Assembly: GCF_000768065.1 (NCBI RefSeq)
Contig: NZ_JRKM01000001.1
Location: 2,728,001-2,792,000, forward strand
DNA from: Aquabacterium sp. NJ1
Lineage (GTDB): Bacteria; Pseudomonadota; Gammaproteobacteria; Burkholderiales; Burkholderiaceae_C
Direction: 5' to 3'
DNA length: 64,000 bases
Shown: positions 51,840 through 60,517 of the stretch, piece after piece
How the letters are laid out: the number at the start of each line of letters is the position of its first letter
How positions within the stretch are numbered: the first letter of the stretch is position 1
The notes under the pieces: generated by a model
What the model was told of the DNA's origin: nothing
The model's input: the letters and a program-made list of their open reading frames with translations, nothing else
The model's database searches: none
Position numbers and translations under genes: made by a program

Positions 51840-52207
51840 GGGGTGGGGCCACTCATGAAAGCGATCAGGCCGCGCAGGTCGTCGTCCGTGCAGTCGCTGC
51901 ACAGGCCTTTGGCGGGCATGCCGTTGAAGCCTTCGCGGGCATGCGTCAGCAGCACCTCGGCACCTTGAGCCAGGCGCGGCTTCCAGGCCGGGGCGAAGCC
52001 GGTCAAGGGGGCGGCGCTGCGCACGCCGTGGCAGCTCAGGCAGGCGCGTTCGTACTTGGCCGCGAGCTGGGCATCGGCCGGACGCAGGGTTTCAGCGCGG
52101 GCAACGTCCAGGTCACCGGGAGGGGGCGGCGGCGCATCGTGGCAGGCGGCCAGCAGGAGCATGGGCAGCCAGCTCAGCGAGAGCAGCGCGTGTTTGATCG
52201 GGGTCAT
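51836..52207 (-). CDS. monoheme cytochrome c lipoprotein
   Basis: 123 residues from the ATG at 52207 (19 further in-frame residues look unlikely). Lipobox LAAC with C22 and a five-Pro linker anchor it to a membrane. Heme site CLSCH at 56-60, and a likely axial Met in GFNGMPAKG. A second Cys pair (CSDC) lies near the C-terminus. First gene of the operon; its TGA overlaps the next ATG. Likely electron acceptor of the FAD enzyme, feeding the respiratory chain. Confidence 0.88.
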   Translation of the reverse strand: MTPIKHALLSLSWLPMLLLAACHDAPPPPPGDLDVARAETLRPADAQLAAKYERACLSCHGVRSAAPLTGFAPAWKPRLAQGAEVLLTHAREGFNGMPAKGLCSDCTDDDLRGLIAFMSGPTP

Positions 52208-52353
52208 GAAAAAAGAAACGGCGCGAGAAAAAAATACAGTGTTATCAGAATATGCTGTGTCCAATCAGACAGTTATCCAGACAAACCCTGTCCACTTCCT
52301 GCCGTAAAACGCGAGGTAATAGGGCCGTGAGATCACCCGAGGAGCGCCGCTTC
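52208..52353. promoter_or_regulatory. divergent control region of TetR gene and sphingolipid operon
   Basis: An A/T-rich stretch with two short palindromes, TGTC-N6-GACA (52258-52271) and GACA-N5-TGTC (52280-52292). They share the same half-site and could be binding sites for the divergent TetR protein, controlling both directions. Confidence 0.4.
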
Positions 52354-53043
52354 GTGGCCACCACTTCTGCCAAAGAGTCCACCAAAGATTCAGCCAAAGA
52401 TGCCGCCAAGGAAACGCGCAAGCTGCGCGAGGCCGAGCAGCGCCGCAAGGCCATCATCAAGATCGTGCGCAAGCTGATCAAGAAGGGGGGCCTGGCCGAT
52501 GTCTCGCTGCGCAAGGTGGCCGAGCTGGCGGGCTACTCCACCACGGTGGTGTACTCGCTGTTCGAGGACAAGGCCATGCTGATCACGCAGGCCATGGACG
52601 AAGACCTGCTCGAGCTCACCCGCGTGATGTCGGCCGCGGCCAACGCACACAAGACCCCGGCTGACCGCATCCGTGGCATGGCGCGGGCTTACATCGCGTT
52701 CGGCATCGCGCACCCGGCCGAGTACGCCTTCGTGTTCATGCAGCAGCGCCCGCATGCGCCCAACGAGTCGGCGCGTGTGCAGCATGGTGATCCGTCTGAA
52801 GACCCGTATGCCTTTGGCCGCAGCCTGTGGGCCGATCTCGCGCAAACGGGGGCGGTCAGCAACAAGGATGTCGACATCGACCTGATGACCCAGATCTTCT
52901 GGGAGGGCATCCACGGCCTGACGGCGCGCCACCTGGTGATGGGCCCCGATGACGTCTGGTTCCCCGAGGTGCCCAGTGAGCGCCACATCGAGCTGATGAT
53001 CGAGGTGCTGCTGGGCGGCATCGTGCAGCAGTTCAAGTCTTGA
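52354..53043 (+). CDS. TetR-family regulator of the sphingolipid operon
   Basis: 229 residues from the GTG at 52354 (AGGAG upstream; a GTG at 52327 is also possible). A Lys/Ala/Glu tail (MATTSAKESTKDSAKDAAKETRK) precedes the HTH: RKAIIKIVRKLIKKGGLADVSLRKVAELAGYSTTVVYSLFEDKAMLITQAM. The C-terminal ligand domain (WEGIHGLTARHLVMGPDDVWFP) is of the common TetR_C type. Divergent from the cytochrome gene, so it should sense a lipid product of the pathway; that is inference. Confidence 0.9.
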   Translation: MATTSAKESTKDSAKDAAKETRKLREAEQRRKAIIKIVRKLIKKGGLADVSLRKVAELAGYSTTVVYSLFEDKAMLITQAMDEDLLELTRVMSAAANAHKTPADRIRGMARAYIAFGIAHPAEYAFVFMQQRPHAPNESARVQHGDPSEDPYAFGRSLWADLAQTGAVSNKDVDIDLMTQIFWEGIHGLTARHLVMGPDDVWFPEVPSERHIELMIEVLLGGIVQQFKS

Positions 53044-53129
53044 CCGGGGCCTGAACAAGCCCTGAAGCTCCCTACAATGCCACTGCGCCATCCGGTGCGG
53101 TGGCGGTTTGTCTTGGATGGAGTGGGCTC

Positions 53130-53693
53130 ATGGGCAAGGTCGGGGAAGTCACGCAGCTGCTGGCTGCAGCGCAGCAAGGGCAGTCTGAGGCGCTCAACCG
53201 CCTGTTCGACCTGCTCTACCCGCAGCTGCGCCAGATCGCCTCGGCGCGCATGCGCAAGACCGACGAGCGCGTGATGCTCGACACCACCTCGCTGGTGCAC
53301 GAGTGCTACCTGCGCCTGCTCAAGCTCGAAGAGCTTTCGCTCAATGACCGCGGCCACTTCCTGGCCTACGCCGCCAAGGTGATGCGCTCGGTGGTGGTGG
53401 ACATCGCCCGCGAGCAACAGGCCCAGCGCCGTGGTGGCGACATGGCCTTTGTCACGCTGGACACTGCCGTGGCCAGCGGCCTGCCCAGCGGCGAAGACGA
53501 GGTGCTGCACATCCACGAAGCGCTCGAAGCGCTGGGCGCCATCGACCCGCGCCTGGTCAAGGTGGTGGAGATGCGCTACTTCATCGGCCTGGATAACAGC
53601 GAAATCGCCGAAGTGCTGGACGTGAGCACTCGCACGGTCGAACGTGACTGGGAGCGCGCCCGCAGCTTCCTGTTTGCGGCCCTCAAGGCCTGA
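53130..53693 (+). CDS. ECF sigma factor of the kinase-linked group
   Basis: 187 residues from the ATG at 53130 (GGAG upstream). Sigma region 2 is TSLVHECYLRLLKLEELSLNDRGHFLAYAAKVMRSVVVDIAREQQAQRRGGD and region 4 is PRLVKVVEMRYFIGLDNSEIAEVLDVSTRTVERDWERARSFL. This matches the ECF group encoded next to Ser/Thr kinases (TIGR02999 type), where phosphorylation by the kinase replaces an anti-sigma factor. In Xanthomonas and Vibrio such pairs control type VI secretion or antibiotic resistance. The kinase gene starts 34 bases downstream. Confidence 0.92.
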   Translation: MGKVGEVTQLLAAAQQGQSEALNRLFDLLYPQLRQIASARMRKTDERVMLDTTSLVHECYLRLLKLEELSLNDRGHFLAYAAKVMRSVVVDIAREQQAQRRGGDMAFVTLDTAVASGLPSGEDEVLHIHEALEALGAIDPRLVKVVEMRYFIGLDNSEIAEVLDVSTRTVERDWERARSFLFAALKA

Positions 53694-53727
53694 GCGGCTG
53701 TGCGCCTGTGCGTATGAGGCCCCAGCC

Positions 53728-56700
53728 ATGAAGATCCCCATGGCCTTGTGGCCCCGCCTCATGCCCTTGCTGGACGAGGCCCTGGCGCAGCCCCGTGAGC
53801 AGCGCGAGGCCTGGCTGCGCGACTTGACGCTGGACGATGAAACGCGTGCCGCGCTCAAGCAACTGCTGGCCGACCGCGAAGAACTGGATGGCGGTGCCTT
53901 CATGGCCGAGCTGCCCAAGCTGGCGCCGCTGGCATCAGCGCCCTCGCCCTCGCCCTTCCCTTCGCCAGATGGCCCCCACGAACCCGATGAAGCCGACGCC
54001 CGCTCGAACCGCGTCAGCCAGTCCGGCCTGTTCGCTGGTGACATGCTGGGCCCCTACCGCCTGATCAAGCCTTTGGGCCAGGGCGGCATGAGCGTGGTCT
54101 GGCTGGCCGAGCGCGATGACGGCCAGATCCGTCGCCAGGTAGCCCTGAAGATGCCGCATGCCGGCCCCGGCCAGGCCCTGCTGGCCGAACGCCTGCGCCG
54201 TGAACGCGACATCCTCGCCAGCCTGGAACACCGCCACATCGCCCGCCTGTACGACGTGGGCACCGCGCCCACCGGCCTGCCCTTCATGGTGCTGGAGTAC
54301 ATCGAAGGCCTGCCCTTGCCGGCCTATTGCGATGAACACCGTCTCAACCTGTACGAGCGCCTCAAGCTCTTCCTGCAGGTGCTCAGCGCCGTGCAGTACG
54401 CGCACACCAAGCTCGTGCTGCACCGCGACCTCAAGCCCAGCAACATCCTGGTCAACCGCGAAGGCGAGGTCAAGCTGCTGGACTTCGGCATCGCCAAGCT
54501 CATCCGCGACAGCGAGACCGGGCTGGTGGCGCCCTCCACCGAACTGACCCAGCACAACGGCCATGTCCTCACGCCGGACTACGCCGCGCCCGAGCAGATC
54601 GCCGGTCAACCCTTGACCACTGCCAGCGACGTGTACGCACTCGGCGTGATCCTGTTCGAGCTGCTGACCGGCCAGCGTCCTTACCGCCTGCCCAGAGGCA
54701 CACGCGGTGCGCTCGAAGAGGCCATCCTGGTCGCCGATGCGCGCCGGCCCAGCCAGGTCTGGCTCGATGCCGATGTGCAGACCCACCACCCCACCGCGGT
54801 CACGGTCAGCGATCTGGCCGAACACTTCAGGGCCAGCCCCCGCCGCCTGAGCCAGTTGCTGCGTGGCGACCTCGACGTGATCGTGGCCACCGCCCTGCAA
54901 AAGCAGGCCACGCGCCGCTACCCCACCGCCGAAGCCTTTGCGCAGGACATCCAGCACCACCTGGCCAAGGAGCCTATAGCGGCCCAGCCGGACAGCCGCT
55001 GGTACCGCACACGCAAGTACATCCAGCGCCATGCCTGGGCCCTGAGCGCTGTGGGGGCCGTCGTCGCCGCCTTGAGCGTGGGCCTGGGCCTGGCCCTGTG
55101 GCAAGCCAAGGAGGCCCGGCAGGAAGCGGCCAAGGCCAACGCCATCAAGGACTTCCTGGTCGGCCTGTTCGAGAACGGCGACGTGGAACAACCCGATGCC
55201 CTGCGCAAGCGCCAGCAGACGGTTGAGCAGTTGCTCATCAACAGCGCCAATGCACTGGGCACCCAGCTCAAGGACCAGCCCGAAGTGCGCGTGGAGCTGC
55301 AAGGCGTGGTGGGCGGCTTGCTGCACAGCCTCGCGATCACCGACGAGGCCATCAAGCTGCGCAAGCAGCGGTTGGCGCAGCTTGAAGCCATGAGGGCGTC
55401 AGTGGCAGAGCGCGCGCAGGCCTTGAGGGAGTTGGCGGATAGTCAGGATGCGAGGGGGGATACGCAAGGCGCAAGGGCAACCTTGGACAGGGGCTTGGCT
55501 TTATGCAGGGCCGCGCAGATGCAGCCTGCGACAGTTTGTTATGGTTTGCAGGTTGCCCGAGGGCAGATGGAAGCGCTCGCACGCAACATTGAGGTCGCTG
55601 AACGCGAGATCGCACCAGCGTTGAAGGTACTGGAGCGTCAACGCATGCCCAGCACGCAATACGCCGAGGCGCTAGTGGGGATGGGCGACATACTGAGTCT
55701 GAAGGGGCAGGCCGATACTTCTTACGCGCTGTACAAGGAGGCCATGCGGGTCCGCACCATGTTATGGGGTGCAAACTCAATACGGCTGGCAAAGGAGCGA
55801 TTTCAGTTGGCCATGAGCCTAGGCATGGTGCGCAGACTTAGTCAGGCAGATGAGGAGCTGCATGCAGCCTTGACGGTGATGACCAACGCGCTCGGCCGAG
55901 AGCACTTGAGCACGGCTACGGTGGAGTTGCAATTGGGCCGGCTTCATGCGCTTTTGGGGACTGAACAGGACGCTCACGCCTTGATAGAGCATGCTGGTTC
56001 GGTGATTTTGAAGCACCGGGGCGAGGCAGATGCCAGAACGGTTGTTGACGCGCTGTGGGCGCAAGGAGAAAGCGCGCTGTTCGAGGGGCGCATGTCTGAC
56101 GCAAGCGCCAGCCTGAATGCTGCAATGACCTTGCATCGCTCAGCGGACAGAGGCATACCTCGAGACGGCTTATTAGAAATAACGATGGCTTGGTATCTGA
56201 TCGATATGGGGCAATACCAAGCCGCGCGGCAACTGTTGTTGCATACGCGTGACGCCCTGTTTGGCGCGACGCGGGATGCCTCCTCCATGGTCCATGCTGT
56301 AGAAGAAGCGATTGCGTCTAGCTATCTTGCTGAGCAACGCTTTGATGACGCCAAGCTTTGGTTGATGCGGGCATCAAGGCTGGATACGTCAGTTTCGAAC
56401 CCATCGCCACTGCCACAGGTCGACTACAAGGCCAGTTGGGCTGCGCTGTATCTGGAGCAAGGCAAGTTGAGCGATGCTGAGCCGTTTGTGCGTGCCTACA
56501 TGGACGCGATCACCGGGCAAGCACGCGGTGACACTTTTGTGCTGGACATCTATGCGTCCAATGACCTAGCTGCTCGCATGGCCCTGGCTCAGGGGCATCC
56601 GCGTGACGCGAAGAAGTATTTCGAGCGAGCTATCGAAGCATTGGCTAAGTTGGGTCCTGGAAATCCCTATCTGGCGGTAACACGTAGTCGATACGCAGAA

Positions 56701-56838
56701 GTCCTGCATCTGCTGGGCGACCAGTCGGCATCCCTGCATCAATTGAGTTTGGCCCAAATCGCGTTGAAGCGTTGCGGCACAACCGCAGCTCATTTTTGGC
56801 GTGTATATCAGCGTGTCGAGAAACGTGTTGCAAGTTGA
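53728..56838 (+). CDS. transmembrane Ser/Thr kinase with large periplasmic TPR-like sensor
   Basis: 1036 residues from the ATG at 53728 (28 earlier in-frame residues overlap the sigma gene). Kinase domain about 108-400: LGQGGMSVVWLAERD, VALKM, HRDLKPSNIL (D234) and DFGIAKL with DYAAPEQ. One transmembrane helix near 437-457 (WALSAVGAVVAALSVGLGLALW). The remaining 580 residues are helical TPR-like repeats (LEAMRASVAERAQALRELADSQD... LYKEAMRVRTMLWGANSIRLAKE). The 3' part, from about 55390, uses noticeably more A/T codons than the kinase part. Probably activates the ECF sigma factor when the sensor binds a signal. Confidence 0.92.
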   Translation: MKIPMALWPRLMPLLDEALAQPREQREAWLRDLTLDDETRAALKQLLADREELDGGAFMAELPKLAPLASAPSPSPFPSPDGPHEPDEADARSNRVSQSGLFAGDMLGPYRLIKPLGQGGMSVVWLAERDDGQIRRQVALKMPHAGPGQALLAERLRRERDILASLEHRHIARLYDVGTAPTGLPFMVLEYIEGLPLPAYCDEHRLNLYERLKLFLQVLSAVQYAHTKLVLHRDLKPSNILVNREGEVKLLDFGIAKLIRDSETGLVAPSTELTQHNGHVLTPDYAAPEQIAGQPLTTASDVYALGVILFELLTGQRPYRLPRGTRGALEEAILVADARRPSQVWLDADVQTHHPTAVTVSDLAEHFRASPRRLSQLLRGDLDVIVATALQKQATRRYPTAEAFAQDIQHHLAKEPIAAQPDSRWYRTRKYIQRHAWALSAVGAVVAALSVGLGLALWQAKEARQEAAKANAIKDFLVGLFENGDVEQPDALRKRQQTVEQLLINSANALGTQLKDQPEVRVELQGVVGGLLHSLAITDEAIKLRKQRLAQLEAMRASVAERAQALRELADSQDARGDTQGARATLDRGLALCRAAQMQPATVCYGLQVARGQMEALARNIEVAEREIAPALKVLERQRMPSTQYAEALVGMGDILSLKGQADTSYALYKEAMRVRTMLWGANSIRLAKERFQLAMSLGMVRRLSQADEELHAALTVMTNALGREHLSTATVELQLGRLHALLGTEQDAHALIEHAGSVILKHRGEADARTVVDALWAQGESALFEGRMSDASASLNAAMTLHRSADRGIPRDGLLEITMAWYLIDMGQYQAARQLLLHTRDALFGATRDASSMVHAVEEAIASSYLAEQRFDDAKLWLMRASRLDTSVSNPSPLPQVDYKASWAALYLEQGKLSDAEPFVRAYMDAITGQARGDTFVLDIYASNDLAARMALAQGHPRDAKKYFERAIEALAKLGPGNPYLAVTRSRYAEVLHLLGDQSASLHQLSLAQIALKRCGTTAAHFWRVYQRVEKRVAS

Positions 56839-56919
56839 TTTCGAGTTGTCGGTTTAGGGATGGTGTTTTCGTTTATTCAATGAGAAGCTCTCATGCTTCA
56901 AGCTTTGAAGGACTTTCCG

Positions 56920-57243
56920 ATGATTGATGCATACACTTGCGCCCGTTCGGCTCTTTTGGCTTCTTTGCTGGCGATCTCTGCTTACCCGACTCATGCAGAA
57001 AATGCGCCTGCGCCCAAAGCGGCTGTCATGACGGCGTCTGCTGCAACCGGCGCAGCATCACGCGTGGTCGCTACGCCGGGCAAGGTCACCCCTGTTGTAC
57101 CCAAAGGAAGCACAGCGGGTGGTGTGGTCATGAAGAATGGGGAAAATCAATATCCAACGGGGCAACTACCCATTCCCCCCAAGCCCAAAAAGGAAGGCCT
57201 CGAAGCCGCTGGTGCGGTCAAGGCCAAAGCCGCTCAGCCATAA
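56920..57243 (+). CDS. small exported protein with one PPKPK motif
   Basis: 107 residues from the ATG at 56920 (GAAGGA, seven bases upstream); an ATG at 56893 adds nine residues with a weaker SD. Signal peptide MIDAYTCARSALLASLLAISAYPTHA. An Ala/Val/Lys-rich mature chain ends with QYPTGQLPIPPKPKKE, the same motif that is repeated in the next gene. 81 bases after the kinase gene, so probably transcribed with it or by its sigma factor. Function unknown. Confidence 0.65.
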   Translation: MIDAYTCARSALLASLLAISAYPTHAENAPAPKAAVMTASAATGAASRVVATPGKVTPVVPKGSTAGGVVMKNGENQYPTGQLPIPPKPKKEGLEAAGAVKAKAAQP

Positions 57244-57260
57244 CTTCTGACAAGAAGTCG

Positions 57261-57289
57261 TCCCTCTTCGGGCGCACACCGAAGAGGGA
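57261..57289. other. perfect 11-bp hairpin between the two PPKPK genes
   Basis: TCCCTCTTCGG and CCGAAGAGGGA around a 7-base loop, 18 bases after the first stop. No T-run follows on the plus strand, so it may be a transcription attenuator, an RNase-processing site or an mRNA stabiliser rather than a classic terminator. Confidence 0.6.
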
Positions 57290-57347
57290 ATGCAAGGAAC
57301 TCATGCGGCACTAATCTGTCCCCTTCAACTCACTGAAGGGAATCAGC

Positions 57348-57848
57348 ATGCGTCGCACTTTGTTGTCTTGGCCTGCCAAGGTCATGGTCATCGCCGTTTC
57401 GGCAATCGGGGCTTCCGGGTCGACCTGGGCGCAGCCCTCCAATGTACTGGTGCAGCAATCGGCCGGTAAGGCCACCGCAGAGCAGGATTGGATCCCCTCT
57501 GGTAGCGTTCCCATTCCGCCAAAGCCCAAAGCCCGTGATGCTGGCGAAGCAGGAGCGGATGAGTATCCAACAGGCGGGATCCTCATTCCCCCTAAACCAA
57601 AGGCGAAGGTAGGTTCAGGCGACGACGATTCGTTTGGCTTGACGGCCTATCCCGGAGGAACAATCCCGCTTCCTCCTAAGCCGAAGGCCCAAGAGGACGC
57701 CGATGCTGGAGTTGATGCTTACCCGAGCGGCACTATTCCCATTCCTCCGAAACCCAAGGCTCGCGAAGATGGGGAGACAGGGCTGGATTCCTTTCCCACT
57801 GGGACGATTCCCGTTCCCCCCAAACCCAAATCAACCATCCAATACTGA
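57348..57848 (+). CDS. exported repeat protein with five PPKPK motifs
   Basis: 166 residues. Signal peptide MRRTLLSWPAKVMVIAVSAIGASGSTWAQ. The mature chain is five units of about 23-28 residues, each with [Y/W/F]-x-P/S-x-G-[T/S/G]-[I/V]-[P/L]-[I/L/V]-P-P-K-P-K: IPSGSVPIPPKPKA, YPTGGILIPPKPKA, YPGGTIPLPPKPKA, YPSGTIPIPPKPKA, FPTGTIPVPPKPKS. Acidic spacers (ARDAGEAGADE, AQEDADAGVDA) alternate with the basic motif. Extended, disordered secreted protein; a scaffold, adhesin-like or signal protein are possible. AAGGGAAT precedes the ATG. Confidence 0.7.
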   Translation: MRRTLLSWPAKVMVIAVSAIGASGSTWAQPSNVLVQQSAGKATAEQDWIPSGSVPIPPKPKARDAGEAGADEYPTGGILIPPKPKAKVGSGDDDSFGLTAYPGGTIPLPPKPKAQEDADAGVDAYPSGTIPIPPKPKAREDGETGLDSFPTGTIPVPPKPKSTIQY

Positions 57849-58058
57849 CCTGATCATGGTGTAGCCGAGCCATGGTTCGCTCTATTTGCAGATTTATTGC
57901 GATCTTTTGGCCGCTTTGTATCAACAGCACAAAGCATTGAAGACGAACACTTGTCTACACGCCTGAAATTTATTGGCGTCATGGATCTATTGCGTCCGAT
58001 GCCCTGCTGTCGCTTTTCTTGCAGCCGCTTGCTTGAGTAGCGCAACCTCCCTCCGGCC

Positions 58059-58628
58059 TCAAAGGTGGCTCGTCAACGCCCGGCACAGCCGTTCAAACGC
58101 GCGCAGTGCCTCATGGGCATCGTCCGACATCTGCGCATGCACGATGGCGCCGTCCACGGCCACGGCCAGTGCCCGGGCTGTGGCTTTGCGTTGCCGGGAC
58201 GGTGGCAGCAGGTCGGCAATGGCCTGGGCCATGTCCTCTTTGTGCCGGTATGAGATGTCTTTGACGGCCGGCAGTTCTGGCGCCATCTCGTTGACGGCGT
58301 TGATGAACGCGCAGCCGCGAAAGCCCTTGTCTTCGAACCAGGCCTTCAGGGTGGGCGTCAGGGCCGCCACGGTGTGACCATGTTCGGCCAGTGTCGCGGT
58401 GAACCAGTCCATCCAGATGGCATGGCGCAAGGCCAGGTAGGCCAGGATCAGCTCGTTCTTGCTGGGGAAGTGCCTGTAGAAGGTGACCTTGGTGACACCT
58501 GCCTCGGCGATGACCTTGTCGATGCCGGTCGCGCGGATGCCGTGCGCGTAAAAGAGCCGGTGCGCAGTGTGCAGGATGCGGTCTCGAGCGTGAGGCGCGA
58601 CGCCTTCGGGTGCGGTCAGCATGTTCAT
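58059..58628 (-). CDS. TetR-family repressor
   Basis: 189 residues from the ATG at 58628 (or 58622). [54 protein letters not shown]. The C-terminal domain has [41 protein letters not shown], of the AcrR-like TetR_C class. Longer in-frame sequence upstream covers its own operators and is not coding. Two palindromes directly upstream make autoregulation and repression of the divergent DUF1348 gene very likely. Convergent with the PPKPK repeat gene. Confidence 0.9.
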   Translation of the reverse strand: MNMLTAPEGVAPHARDRILHTAHRLFYAHGIRATGIDKVIAEAGVTKVTFYRHFPSKNELILAYLALRHAIWMDWFTATLAEHGHTVAALTPTLKAWFEDKGFRGCAFINAVNEMAPELPAVKDISYRHKEDMAQAIADLLPPSRQRKATARALAVAVDGAIVHAQMSDDAHEALRAFERLCRALTSHL

Positions 58629-58637
58629 GGGTACATT

Positions 58638-58655
58638 GTAGACAGACTTGTCTAC
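58638..58655. promoter_or_regulatory. TetR operator 1
   Basis: GTAGACA-GACT-TGTCTAC: perfect 7-base arms. Ten bases upstream of the repressor start, so a bound dimer would block its transcription. Confidence 0.75.
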
Positions 58656-58675
58656 TTGCGGTAGATTTCGTCCGA

Positions 58676-58695
58676 TGTAGACAAATCTGTCTACA
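58676..58695. promoter_or_regulatory. TetR operator 2
   Basis: TGTAGACA-AATC-TGTCTACA: perfect 8-base arms, same half-site as operator 1 and centred 39 bases from it. Lies 22 bases before the DUF1348 start, so it should control that gene. Confidence 0.78.
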
Positions 58696-58717
58696 TGAGC
58701 CACAAGGATGCCGCATC

Positions 58718-59185
58718 ATGGATACCCGCCCACCTCTGCCCCCTTTCACCTTGGAAACCGCCACCCAGAAGGTCCGCCTGGCCGAAGACGCCTGGAACAG
58801 CCGCGACCCGGATCGGGTGGCGATGGTCTACACCGAGGACACGCAGTGGCGCAACCGCGCCGAGTTCCCAGTGGGGCGCGAACAGGTGCGCGTCTTCCTG
58901 CAGCGCAAATGGGCGCGTGAGCTGGATTACCGTCTGATCAAGGAGCTGTGGGCGTTTTCGGATGAGCGCATTGCCGTGCGCTTTGCCTACGAGTGGCATG
59001 ACGATGCGGGCCAGTGGTACCGCTCATACGGCAACGAGAACTGGCAGTTCAACGCCCTGGGCCTGATGGTGCGCCGCTACGCCAGCATCAATGACCTGCC
59101 GATATCGGCCAGCGAGCGCCTGTTCAACTGGCCGCTGGGGCGCCGGCCGGATGATCACCCGGGGCTGAGCGATCTGGGCCTGTGA
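58718..59185 (+). CDS. NTF2-like DUF1348 protein
   Basis: 155 residues from the ATG at 58718 (AAGGATG upstream). 36 earlier in-frame codons cover the operators. Family marks: [81 protein letters not shown]2/SnoaL-fold enzyme or binding protein with unknown substrate. Repressed by the divergent TetR gene, so the system probably answers a small molecule. Confidence 0.9.
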   Translation: MDTRPPLPPFTLETATQKVRLAEDAWNSRDPDRVAMVYTEDTQWRNRAEFPVGREQVRVFLQRKWARELDYRLIKELWAFSDERIAVRFAYEWHDDAGQWYRSYGNENWQFNALGLMVRRYASINDLPISASERLFNWPLGRRPDDHPGLSDLGL

Positions 59186-59260
59186 ACCTGCCCCTTGTAC
59201 CGACCATCAACCCGCGTCCACTAAACTGGCGGCCTTCTCAGCCATTCAAAGGACCCCGCC

Positions 59261-59971
59261 ATGGGCGCGCAGTGGAAAGCAAAACACAAGGATCTGGCCG
59301 CCAACATCAAGGGCCGGGTCTTCGGCAAGCTGGCCAAGGAAATCATGATCGCCGCGCGCAACGGCGCTGACCCGGCGGCCAACGCACGCTTGCGCCTGGT
59401 GGTTGAACAGGCCCGCAAGGCCTCGATACCCAAGGACACGCTGGAGCGCGCCATCAAGAAGGGCGCGGGCCTGACGGGTGAGGCGGTGCACTTTGATCAC
59501 GTGATCTATGAAGGCTTTGCACCGCACCGTGTACCGGTGATGGTCGAGTGCCTGACCGACAACGTCAACCGCACGGCCTCCGACATGCGCGTGCTGTTCC
59601 GCAAGGGCCAGCAAGGCACCTCGGGCTCGGTGTCCTGGGACTTTGACCACGTCGGCATGATCGAGGCCGAAGCCAGCACCGCCGGCGCTGACCCCGAGAT
59701 GGCGGCCATCGAAGCCGGCGCGCAGGACCTGGAAGTGGGTGAAGACGGCGTCACCCTGTTCTGGACGGACCCGACCGATCTGGATGCGGTCAGCCGTGCC
59801 CTGCCCGCGCAAGGCTTCACGGTGCTGTCGGCCAAGCTGGGCTACAAGCCCAAGAACCCGGTGGACCCGGCCAGCCTGAGCCCCGAAGCGCTGGAGGAGG
59901 TCGAGACCTTCCTGGCAGCCATGGACGCCAACGACGACGTGCAGAACGTGTTTGCCGGATTGGCAGGTTGA
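59261..59971 (+). CDS. yebC: YebC/PmpR family regulator
   Basis: 236-residue YebC/PmpR protein. The family start [70 protein letters not shown] is nearly invariant, followed by [40 protein letters not shown]. The family was described as DNA-binding regulators; some members act in translation of proline-rich stretches. GGACCCCGCC precedes the ATG. Its TGA overlaps the TTG start of the next gene. Confidence 0.93.
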   Translation: MGAQWKAKHKDLAANIKGRVFGKLAKEIMIAARNGADPAANARLRLVVEQARKASIPKDTLERAIKKGAGLTGEAVHFDHVIYEGFAPHRVPVMVECLTDNVNRTASDMRVLFRKGQQGTSGSVSWDFDHVGMIEAEASTAGADPEMAAIEAGAQDLEVGEDGVTLFWTDPTDLDAVSRALPAQGFTVLSAKLGYKPKNPVDPASLSPEALEEVETFLAAMDANDDVQNVFAGLAG

Positions 59972-60483
59972 GTTTGAACGACACCCACAAGGACAGCGAC
60001 GCACAAGCTGCTGCGGCCGAGCCCATCCACGAAGCACGCCTGTGGCACGACAACGGCTGGACGGCCAAGGTCGTCAAGAACGAGGACGACGATGGCTGGG
60101 CGGTCGAGATGATCAGGGACGGGGAGCCCGAGCCCGCCCTGGTCGGCCCCTGGACCATGGGCCGCGACAAGAAGAACCCCAAGCCGCTGGACACCGGCGC
60201 GTTCAACACCCTCGTGAAGACGGCTTCGGAGGTGATCCGCCGCCATGAGCAGCAACTGCACGCCTTGCTGCACAAGAGCGTGGTGGTGAGTGCGGCATCG
60301 GGGCGCCTCACGGTCAACCTCGACATCGTGCCCGACGAGGATGACCCGTACGCGCTTTTGTCAGCGCTCGATGAAGGTGGAGATCAGCTCGCCCAGGTGC
60401 GGGTGGCGGCCAGCTTCAAGCTGAGCCAGGCCAGTGCCGAAGCCTGGGTGGCGTCCGACTTCGTCAAGCCTGGCCGGGGCTGA
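59968..60483 (+). CDS. unknown protein coupled to yebC
   Basis: 171 residues from the TTG at 59968 (TTGA overlap with the yebC stop; a TTG at 59974 is an alternative). Core: [86 protein letters not shown], then [18 protein letters not shown]. Two alpha/beta domains are plausible. A bacterial protein of unknown function; the coupling hints at a role with yebC. Confidence 0.72.
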   Translation: MSLNDTHKDSDAQAAAAEPIHEARLWHDNGWTAKVVKNEDDDGWAVEMIRDGEPEPALVGPWTMGRDKKNPKPLDTGAFNTLVKTASEVIRRHEQQLHALLHKSVVVSAASGRLTVNLDIVPDEDDPYALLSALDEGGDQLAQVRVAASFKLSQASAEAWVASDFVKPGRG

Positions 60484-60517
60484 GGCCGCGTCGACCCACG
60501 CCTGCTGATCTGCTCGC

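Noticed and set aside
53935-55326. 463-codon minus-strand ORF opposite the kinase
   Set aside because: Antisense to kinase catalytic motifs; no signal or domain.
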